A stretch of 10,603 nt of DNA, taken from Actinomycetota bacterium. GTDB lineage: Bacteria; Actinomycetota; Actinomycetes; JACCUZ01. A model generated the notes under the pieces. The model had not been told where the DNA came from and searched no databases. It saw only the letters and a program-made list of their open reading frames with translations. The stretch spans positions 1 through 10,603 of the forward strand of contig JAVEDA010000356.1 of the NCBI GenBank assembly GCA_030841195.1. The letters are read 5' to 3'. The position numbers and the translations under genes were made by a program. The stretch's first letter is position 1, and the number at the start of each line of letters is the position of its first letter. Of this stretch, positions 5,050-10,603 are shown one piece after another.

Positions 5050-5580
5050 TCAGCTCCAGCTCGGATGCTCGTTCGGCACCTCGGCGACGTAGTCGTAGGC
5101 CGGCGGTGGCGGAGCGACGACCTGCAGGGGTGCCGGCACCAGGGTCTCCTCGACCGGCTCGTCGTAGGCGAGCTCGATCCGCAACGCCTCGGCCACGGCG
5201 GCCGCGGCCCGGCGTACCTCGAACAGGATCAGGCCGACCTTGGCGCGCTTGGCGGCGACGGCCACCAGGACCGCCTCGTCGTCGGCCGAGATCAGGAAGA
5301 CCGTGCCGTTCTCGCCCTCGATGTAGACCTGGGACAGCGTTCCGCGGCCGAGACCCTCGGCAGCACGCTCCCCCAGCGAGAGCAGGGCAGCGCTCATCGC
5401 AGCCACCCGGTCCTCGTCCATGCCCGCGGGCAGCTGGGCCGCCATCGCGAGGCCGTCGAACGAGACCACGGAGGCAGCCTCGATCTCGGGCACCTGGCCC
5501 ACGAGCTCGTTCAGGATGCGGTCCAGTCGGCCGGACCTGCTGGGGCCCGCCGCGTCCTGGTCGCCGTACGCTTCGCTCAT
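5050..5580 (-). CDS. Roadblock/LC7 domain protein (MglB/CvnB-like)
   Basis: A 176-residue cytoplasmic protein. Residues 17-135 form one Roadblock/LC7 domain: LDRILNELVGQVPEIEAASV, DGLAMAAQLP, an alanine-rich helix around AALLSLGERAAEGLGRG, then VYIEGENGTVFLI and AVLVAVAAKRAKVGLILFEVR. Such domains dimerise and bind small Ras-like GTPases, as GTPase-activating or scaffold partners (MglB, CvnB). The likely partner is encoded two genes downstream. Residues 140-176 form a proline-rich tail with PPPPAYDY, ending PNEHPSWS, not part of the fold. ATG at 5578-5580 has GAGGTG ending 4 nt upstream. It is the first gene of the pilus block, 91 bp after aroE and behind a candidate sigma-28-type promoter. 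The GTPase-partner function is inferred from family and context. Confidence 0.87.
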   Translation of the reverse strand: MSEAYGDQDAAGPSRSGRLDRILNELVGQVPEIEAASVVSFDGLAMAAQLPAGMDEDRVAAMSAALLSLGERAAEGLGRGTLSQVYIEGENGTVFLISADDEAVLVAVAAKRAKVGLILFEVRRAAAAVAEALRIELAYDEPVEETLVPAPLQVVAPPPPAYDYVAEVPNEHPSWS

Positions 5581-5605
5581 CGTCCACCTCGTGCCGCTGC
5601 CACCG

Positions 5606-5649
5606 GGGCTCGTGCGAGCCCGCCCGTCCCTGACCCATCGGCGGGACGG
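5606..5649 (-). other. Two tandem stem-loops in the aroE-Roadblock gap
   Basis: The arms CCGTCCC (5624-5630) and GGGACGG (5643-5649) pair perfectly over a 12-nt loop. GGGCTC (5606-5611) and GAGCCC (5616-5621) form a second perfect 6-bp stem with a GTGC loop. No U-run follows in the transcription direction, so at most this is a U-less terminator or attenuator between aroE and the pilus block. The GCCGAT box of the candidate promoter lies in the loop of the first stem, so the DNA may serve both purposes or only one. Confidence 0.3.
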
Positions 5650-5663
5650 CCCGATTGCTTGAG
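5635..5663 (-). promoter_or_regulatory. Candidate FliA/WhiG (sigma-28 family) promoter of the pilus block
   Basis: Minus strand reads CTCAAG (5663-5658), 15 nt, then GCCGATGG (5642-5635). It is identical in both boxes through GCCGAT, and in spacing, to the element before pilT. The predicted transcript start near 5628 leaves a leader of about 48 nt with GAGGTG before the Roadblock ATG, matching the geometry at pilT. It would let the Roadblock-to-pilB genes be expressed apart from the housekeeping block. Confidence 0.45.
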
Positions 5664-5671
5664 CCGCGACC

Positions 5672-6505
5672 TCAGCCGCGCAGGGCCCGCTCGCCGGCAG
5701 CTCGCAGCACCCGGACCAGGTCGTCCGGACCGGCCTCGGTGCCCGTCATCAGCAGCACCTGCAGCACGGCCTGGTGCACCAGGAGATCCAGGCCGTCGAC
5801 CACCGGGGCTCGGCGTGCCTGCCAGGCGGCCGCCAGCGGGCTCGGCCACGGGTCGTAGAGCACCTCGAACAGGGTCCCCACGGTGAGCGGCACCCGCGCG
5901 ACCAGCCCGTCGGTCGCGCCGGCCGGGGTCGTGCTGACCACCAGCGGCGCTCCGAGCCCCTCGCCCGCCCGGGCCCACGGCTCGACCTGCAGGTCGACCC
6001 CGGTGGCGGCAGCAACCGACTGCAGGCCCGGGTGCCGGGCCGGGTCCCGGACGTAGGCCCGGACCGAGTCGGTGAGCGTCGACAGCGCCGCGAGTGCGGA
6101 CCGGGCGGTCGCTCCCCCGCCGAGCACGACAGCCCGGTCCACGGGGCCAACCCCGTGCGCCGCCAGGGCCGCCGCCATCCCCGGCACGTCGGTGTTCTCC
6201 CCCACCCGCTTCCCGTCGCGCAGCAGCACGGTGTTGGCGGCACCCACCGTCTCCACCATCGGCGAGGCGGCGTCCAGCAGCGGGAGCACGGCGGCCTTGA
6301 GCGGCATGGTCAGCGACAGCCCCGCCCAGGACGGGTCCAGCCCGGCCAGGAAACCGGCCAGGCCGGGCTCGGCCACGTCGTACGCCTCGTAGGTCCAGCC
6401 GACCAGACCGAGGTGCTCGTACGCCGCCCGGTGCAGCACCGGTGAGAGGGAGTGCCCGATCGGCGACCCGAGCACGGCGGCCCGGCGCGCCGGGTCGGCC
6501 GTCAC
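5672..6505 (-). CDS. aroE: Shikimate dehydrogenase (NADP+)
   Basis: Catalyses the NADPH-dependent reduction of 3-dehydroshikimate to shikimate in aromatic amino acid synthesis, in the cytoplasm. The 277 residues match the usual family length. The substrate-site serines lie in GSPIGHSLSP (13-22). The catalytic lysine is Lys70 in SLTMPLK. Asn91 (AANT) and Asp106 (ENTDVPGM) are the conserved substrate-binding residues. VVLGGGATARSAL (127-139) is the nucleotide-binding loop. GLDLLVHQAV near the C-terminus holds the conserved glutamine. GTG at 6503-6505 overlaps the mltG stop by 4 bp (GTGA), and there is no clear ribosome site, so translation is probably coupled. The frame continues upstream inside mltG but shows no family sequence there. 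In many actinobacteria the next gene is aroC or aroK; here the pilus block intervenes. Confidence 0.95.
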   Translation of the reverse strand: MTADPARRAAVLGSPIGHSLSPVLHRAAYEHLGLVGWTYEAYDVAEPGLAGFLAGLDPSWAGLSLTMPLKAAVLPLLDAASPMVETVGAANTVLLRDGKRVGENTDVPGMAAALAAHGVGPVDRAVVLGGGATARSALAALSTLTDSVRAYVRDPARHPGLQSVAAATGVDLQVEPWARAGEGLGAPLVVSTTPAGATDGLVARVPLTVGTLFEVLYDPWPSPLAAAWQARRAPVVDGLDLLVHQAVLQVLLMTGTEAGPDDLVRVLRAAGERALRG

Positions 6506-7614
6506 TGGTTCGACTTCAGCTCGTCCTTGAACCGCAGGAACTCCTGGTAGTCGCCGGTGAACTTCGTGGTGCCCTTCTCGGGGTCGGTGGTGACGAAGTA
6601 CAGCCAGTCCCCCGGGGTCGGGTTGACGGCCGCGATCATCGCCGCCAGCCCGGGCGAGTTGATCGGCGCCGGCGGCAGGCCCGTGTGCTTGTAGGTGTTG
6701 TACGGCGAGTTCGCGCTCAGGTCCTCGTAGGTCACGATCTGCTTGTCCGCCTTGAGCGCGTAGTTGACCGTGGAGTCGAACTGCAGTGGCATCCCCTGCT
6801 CGAGCCGGTTGTAGACGACCCGGGCGACCTTCCCGAAGTCCTCGGCGTTGCGCGCCTCGGCCTCCACCAGGCTGGCGATGATGACGATCTCCTCGGGCGT
6901 CCGCTTGGTGCGCTCCACGCCCGCCTTCTCGGCGGCGGTCGCGTAGGCCGTGAACAGCTGGGTGAGGACGTCGTCGACCGTCGCGTTCGGCTGCACGTCG
7001 TAGGTGGCCGGGTAGAGGAAGCCCTCCGGGTTGTTCTTGGCGTACGCCGGGAGGCCGAGCTCGCCGGCCCGCTTCTTGATCGCCTTCTCGTAGTCCGCCA
7101 GCGGCAGCTTGGTCTCCTTGGCGAGGCGCTTCAGGGTCTCGTCCAGCCGGAGCCCCTCCGGCAGCGTGACCCGGGCCTGCACCCGGGCGGACGGGTCCAG
7201 CACGACGGCGAGCGCGTCGGCCGCGGGCATCTTGTGCTGCAGCTGGTAGAAGCCGGGCTGCAGCTTGGACGCGTCCGGGTTGGCGTATGCCGCCTCGATG
7301 AAGGCCTGGCTGCTCTTGACCACGTCCGCGGCGACCAGGGTCTTGGCGACGTCGGCGGAGGTCTGACCGGACTTCACCTCGATCAGCACGTCGCCCTGCC
7401 CGGGGCCCGGGTAGTCGGGCGCCGACGACGAGGAGAGGGCGTCCTTGAGCTTGTGCAGGCCGCCCATGGCCAGCAGGGCGCCGCCCCCGAGGACGCCGAC
7501 CACCAGCAGCAGGGCGATGATCACGGCCAGCGCGCCCTTGCCGCGACTCTTCTTGCGGCGGCGCCGGCGCCGCGGGCGCGTCTCCTCGTCGGACCACACG
7601 GACAGATCGGTCAT
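6502..7614 (-). CDS. mltG: Endolytic murein transglycosylase MltG (YceG-like)
   Basis: A 370-residue membrane-anchored lytic transglycosylase that cuts nascent peptidoglycan strands in the periplasm-facing space and is thought to end glycan synthesis. Residues 1-27 are cytoplasmic and very basic, with an arginine run at 15-20. One membrane helix spans about 28-50. A LysM-like subdomain (about 75-125) precedes the catalytic YceG domain, which has the EGFLYPATYDV segment, the IIASLVEAEARN motif with Glu251 and Glu253 (catalytic glutamate region), DSTVNYAL and NTYKHTGLPPAPINSPG. These are all family hallmarks and none is missing. ATG at 7612-7614 overlaps the ruvX stop as ATGA and has GAAAGG 6 nt upstream. 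The C-terminus overlaps aroE by 4 bp. Confidence 0.95.
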   Translation of the reverse strand: MTDLSVWSDEETRPRRRRRRKKSRGKGALAVIIALLLVVGVLGGGALLAMGGLHKLKDALSSSSAPDYPGPGQGDVLIEVKSGQTSADVAKTLVAADVVKSSQAFIEAAYANPDASKLQPGFYQLQHKMPAADALAVVLDPSARVQARVTLPEGLRLDETLKRLAKETKLPLADYEKAIKKRAGELGLPAYAKNNPEGFLYPATYDVQPNATVDDVLTQLFTAYATAAEKAGVERTKRTPEEIVIIASLVEAEARNAEDFGKVARVVYNRLEQGMPLQFDSTVNYALKADKQIVTYEDLSANSPYNTYKHTGLPPAPINSPGLAAMIAAVNPTPGDWLYFVTTDPEKGTTKFTGDYQEFLRFKDELKSNQ

Positions 7615-8102
7615 TGCTCGCCTTTCACCGTTCGCCCCGTTGGATCCACTGCCTGCACGAGCCGCCCGGGTGCGAGTCCCGACGACCGCTCGGCATCCAG
7701 CGCGCCCTGCAAGATGATGACAGCAGCGGCCTGGTCGATGACGCTACGACCTCTGCGCGTGTCTACCCCACTGGCCCGCAGGTCACGCTGGGCTCCCACC
7801 GTGGAGAATCGCTCGTCCACCAGCCTGACAGGCACCGCTACCCGACCGGCCAGCGCCCCGGCGTACGCCTCGGCGGCCGCGGCGGCCGGGCCGGCCCGCC
7901 CGGACAGCGATGTGGGCAGGCCCACCAGCACCTCGACGGCCTCACGCTCGGCCACCAGGGCGGCCAGCGCGTCCAGGTCGCCCTTGCCCCTGCTCAGGGT
8001 GCTCACCGGGGTCGCGATCAGGCCCGCGGGGTCGCAGGCCGCGACCCCGACCCGGACCGAGCCGACGTCGACGCCGACCCGGACGCCTGGTCGCATGCTC
8101 AC
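7611..8102 (-). CDS. ruvX: Putative Holliday junction resolvase / pre-16S rRNA nuclease RuvX (YqgF)
   Basis: A 163-residue RNase H-fold nuclease. The family was first proposed as a Holliday junction resolvase, and E. coli YqgF is implicated in 16S rRNA 5'-end processing. VGVDVGSVRVGVA (9-21, Asp12), VGLPTSLSG (60-68), VDERFST (95-101, Asp97/Glu98) and IDQAAAVIILQ (122-132, Asp123) give the conserved acidic residues of the active site. GTG at 8100-8102 overlaps the alaS stop as GTGA. An ATG two codons further (8094-8096) is the alternative start. Neither has a clear ribosome site, so coupling to alaS is likely. The mltG start overlaps its stop by 4 bp. Confidence 0.93.
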   Translation of the reverse strand: MSMRPGVRVGVDVGSVRVGVAACDPAGLIATPVSTLSRGKGDLDALAALVAEREAVEVLVGLPTSLSGRAGPAAAAAEAYAGALAGRVAVPVRLVDERFSTVGAQRDLRASGVDTRRGRSVIDQAAAVIILQGALDAERSSGLAPGRLVQAVDPTGRTVKGEQ

Positions 8103-10603
8103 GTGCTGCCGGTGACCCGCTGGCCAACCGTGTGCTCGACCGCCCGCAGCGCCTCGTCCACCTTGCTGGGGTCGGTGCCGCCGCCCTGGGCGACGTCGTC
8201 CTTGCCGCCGCCACCGCCACCGAGCACTCCGGCCGCCACCCGCACCAGCTCACCGGCCTTGATGCCCCACTCGCGGCCCTTCGTGTTCACCGCCACGACC
8301 ACTACCGGCCGGTCGTTCGCGACCGAGACCATGGCCACCGCCGCTGGCCGCTCGCCCGGGACCCGGCCGCGGACGTCGAGGACCAGCCGGCGCAGGTCGT
8401 CGGCGCTGGTGCCGTCCGGCGCCCGGTGGGTCACGACGCCCACGCCGAAGACGTCCACCGGAGCGGCGGCCAGCTCGGCGGCGCCCGCGAGCACCTGCTG
8501 CGAGCGGATCTTCTCCAGGTCCTTCTCCACCTCGCGGAGCCTGCTGGTGAGCGCGGCGACCCGCTCCGGCAGCTCCTCGGGGCGCACCTTGAGCGCGTCG
8601 GTCAGCTGGACCACCAGCGCGTGCTCGCGGGCCAGGAACTGGTAGGCGTCGGCACCGACCAGGGCCTCGACCCGGCGCACCCCGGCCCCGATCGAGGCCT
8701 CGCCCAGGATCTTGACCAGGCCGAGCTGGCCGGAGCGCTGTGCGTGGGTGCCGCCGCAGAGCTCGCGGGCCCAGTCGCCGACCGAGACGACCCGCACCTC
8801 GTCGCCGTACTTCTCGCCGAACAGCGCCATCGCGCCCGCGGACCGGGCCTGGTCCTGGGTCATCACCTCGGCCCGCACGTCCAGGTCGGCGGCGAGCACC
8901 TCGTTGACCTCCTGCTCGACGTCAGTCATCACCGACGGGGGTACGGCCGACGGCGAGGCGAAGTCGAACCGGAACCGGCCGGGCGCGTTCTCCGAGCCGG
9001 CCTGGGTCGCCGTCTCGCCGAGGGCCTGCCGGAACGCCTTGTGCACGAGGTGGGTGGCGGTGTGCGCCCGGCTGATCGCGCGGCGCCGGGCCACATCGAC
9101 CTCGCCGGTGACCGCGTCGTCGACCGTGATCTCGCCGCGGGTGACCGTGCCGCGGTGCACGATCACGCCGGGGACCGGCGTCTGGACGTCGTGCACCGCG
9201 ACCTCGGCGCCGGTCCCGGACCGGATGACACCCTGGTCGGCGAGCTGGCCGCCGCCCTCCGCGTAGAACGGGGTGCGGTCGAGCACCAGCTCGACGTCGT
9301 CGCCCTCGCGGGCCGCCGGAGCGGCCGTGCCACCTACTAGCAGGCCGAGGACGCGTGACTCGCTGACCACCTCGTCGTACCCGGTGAAGGTGGTGGCGCC
9401 GCCGGCGTCCAGGACGTCCCGGTAGGCGGAGACGTCGACGTGGCCGAGCTTCTTGGCCCGGGAGTCGGCCTGGGCCCGCTCGCGCTGCTCGAGCATCAGC
9501 CGGGTGAAGCCCGCGCGGTCGACCTCGAGGCCCTGCTCCGCCGCCATCTCGAGGGTGAGGTCGATGGGGAAGCCGTAGGTGTCGTGCAGCTGGAAGGCGC
9601 GGTCGCCGGACAGGGTCGTGCCGCCCTGGCTCTTGATGGTGCGGACCGCCGTGTCCAGGATTGTGGTGCCGGCCCGCAGGGTCTGCCGGAAGGTCTCCTC
9701 CTCGGCGTACGCCAGCGAGGAGATCCGGCCGAAGCCGGTGACCAGCTCGGGGTACGACGGCGCCATCGCGTCCCGGCTGACGGGCAGCAGCTCGGGCAGT
9801 ACCGGCTCGTCGACGCCCAGCAGCCGCATCGAGCGGACAACCCGCCGGAGCAGGCGGCGCAGGACGTAGCCGCGGGCCTCGTTGCCGGGGCTGACCCCGT
9901 CGCTCATGAGCATCAGGGCGCTGCGCACGTGGTCGGCGACCACCCGCAGCCGCACGTCGTCGGGGTCGTGCGGGTCGCCGGCGTGGCCGTAGCGCTTGCC
10001 GGCCAGCTCGGCGGCGCGCTCGAGGACGGGGTAGACCTCGTCGATCTCGTAGAGGTTGTCGACGCCCTGGAGCAGGTAGGCGGTCCGCTCGAGGCCCATG
10101 CCGGTGTCGATGTTCGGCTGGGGCAGCGGGCCGAGCACGTCGAAGTCGACCTTGCTGCGGACCGCGCTGAGGTTCTCCTGCATGAAGACGAGGTTCCAGA
10201 TCTCCAGGAACCTGTCCTCGTCGACGACGGGGCCGCCGTCGGGACCGTGCTCAGGCCCACGGTCGATGTAGATCTCGCTGCACGGCCCGCCAGGACCCGG
10301 GACCCCCATGTGCCAGTAGTTGTCGGCCAGCCCGCGCCCCTGGATGCGCCCCTCGGGCAGCCCGGCGACCTTGCGCCAGAGCCGGGCGGCCTCCTCGTCG
10401 CCTTCGAGCACCGTGACCCAGACGCTGTCCGGGTCGAACCCGAGGAACCCGTCGGCCTGCGAGCCGGTGACCAGCTCCCAGGCCAGCTCGATGGCGCCTT
10501 CCGTGCAGTAGTCGCCGAAGGAGAAGTTGCCGTTCATCTGGAAGAACGTGCCGTGCCGGGTGGTCTTGCCGACCTCCTCGATGTCGAGGGTGCGCACGCA
10601 CTT
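8099..10603 (-). CDS. alaS: Alanyl-tRNA synthetase (5' end outside window)
   Basis: Class II synthetase that charges tRNA-Ala and hydrolyses misacylated Ser- or Gly-tRNA-Ala. The window edge falls inside the gene: the first codons read KCVRTLDIEEVGKTTRHGTFFQMNGNFSFGDY, within the conserved catalytic domain, so roughly 55-60 residues are missing. Visible are 834 codons. The order is catalytic and tRNA-recognition region (10603 to about 9350), an editing domain with HTATH (9050-9064) and CGGTH (8744-8758) that supply the zinc ligands, a coiled segment (about 8480-8580), and the C-terminal C-Ala/DHHA1 domain. The last contains a glycine-rich GGGGGGKDDVAQGGG loop near 8177-8220. All parts look intact and the TGA overlaps ruvX by 4 bp. 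It heads the alaS-ruvX-mltG-aroE block common in actinobacteria. Confidence 0.97.
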   Translation of the reverse strand, partial: KCVRTLDIEEVGKTTRHGTFFQMNGNFSFGDYCTEGAIELAWELVTGSQADGFLGFDPDSVWVTVLEGDEEAARLWRKVAGLPEGRIQGRGLADNYWHMGVPGPGGPCSEIYIDRGPEHGPDGGPVVDEDRFLEIWNLVFMQENLSAVRSKVDFDVLGPLPQPNIDTGMGLERTAYLLQGVDNLYEIDEVYPVLERAAELAGKRYGHAGDPHDPDDVRLRVVADHVRSALMLMSDGVSPGNEARGYVLRRLLRRVVRSMRLLGVDEPVLPELLPVSRDAMAPSYPELVTGFGRISSLAYAEEETFRQTLRAGTTILDTAVRTIKSQGGTTLSGDRAFQLHDTYGFPIDLTLEMAAEQGLEVDRAGFTRLMLEQRERAQADSRAKKLGHVDVSAYRDVLDAGGATTFTGYDEVVSESRVLGLLVGGTAAPAAREGDDVELVLDRTPFYAEGGGQLADQGVIRSGTGAEVAVHDVQTPVPGVIVHRGTVTRGEITVDDAVTGEVDVARRRAISRAHTATHLVHKAFRQALGETATQAGSENAPGRFRFDFASPSAVPPSVMTDVEQEVNEVLAADLDVRAEVMTQDQARSAGAMALFGEKYGDEVRVVSVGDWARELCGGTHAQRSGQLGLVKILGEASIGAGVRRVEALVGADAYQFLAREHALVVQLTDALKVRPEELPERVAALTSRLREVEKDLEKIRSQQVLAGAAELAAAPVDVFGVGVVTHRAPDGTSADDLRRLVLDVRGRVPGERPAAVAMVSVANDRPVVVVAVNTKGREWGIKAGELVRVAAGVLGGGGGGKDDVAQGGGTDPSKVDEALRAVEHTVGQRVTGST

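Noticed and set aside
5672..7597. Apparent 641-codon frame suggesting a fusion upstream of aroE
   Set aside because: The first 360 or so codons are an out-of-frame reading of mltG. AroE similarity begins exactly at the GTG that overlaps the mltG stop.
8177..8220. Glycine-codon run in alaS as a repeat or expansion
   Set aside because: A glycine-rich loop with KDD is normal in the C-terminal domain of alanyl-tRNA synthetases.
7910..9340. 476-codon plus-strand frame opposite ruvX and alaS
   Set aside because: Shadow frame without motifs. Both minus-strand genes are strongly conserved there.
1..10603. CRISPR arrays, tRNA or rRNA genes, insertion sequences, phage genes, toxin-antitoxin pairs
   Set aside because: Looked for on both strands and none seen. 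Coding density is high, and the three gaps (1137-1266, 2947-3001, 5581-5671) are too short or lack the needed structure.

Overview
The window is a G+C-rich (roughly 70% by eye) stretch in which every supported gene lies on the minus strand, so transcription runs from high to low coordinates. Gene content, codon use and frequent GTG starts point to a motile or surface-attached actinomycete (phylum Actinomycetota). I cannot name the genus from the sequence. No RNA gene, insertion sequence, CRISPR array, prophage gene or sign of recent transfer was seen.

In transcription order the first half is a tight housekeeping block: alaS (alanyl-tRNA synthetase, 5' end outside the window), ruvX/yqgF (RNase H-fold nuclease), mltG (membrane-anchored murein endolytic transglycosylase) and aroE (shikimate dehydrogenase). 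Their junctions are 4-bp overlaps (GTGA, ATGA, GTGA), which implies translational coupling. alaS-ruvX-mltG-aroE is a familiar actinobacterial order, normally followed by aroC-aroK-aroB.

After a 91-bp gap (5581-5671) a type IV pilus block begins. First comes a three-gene regulatory module: a Roadblock/LC7 protein, a DUF4388 (PATAN-type) protein with a long disordered tail, and a small Ras-like GTPase of the MglA/CvnD type. A 59-codon small reading frame follows, then pilB (assembly ATPase with a MshEN-type N-domain and a four-cysteine zinc site) and pilT (retraction ATPase with an unusual N-terminal extension of about 180 residues, cut by the window start). The remaining pilus genes (pilC, pilM/N/O, prepilins) probably lie beyond position 1.

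The most interesting signals are regulatory. The two largest gaps of the pilus block, before the Roadblock gene and before pilT, each hold the same bipartite element, CTCAAG-N15-GCCGAT, with identical spacing. It resembles promoters of the FliA/WhiG (sigma-28) family. A weaker version with the same spacing precedes pilB. This suggests that pilus transcription is tied to a motility or development sigma factor. PilB also carries two 24-residue motifs with a 5-residue spacer, the layout of the cyclic-di-GMP-binding MshEN domain, but the leading arginine is replaced in both. The pilus motor may therefore answer to three inputs: a sigma factor, a GTPase/Roadblock switch and possibly a nucleotide second messenger.
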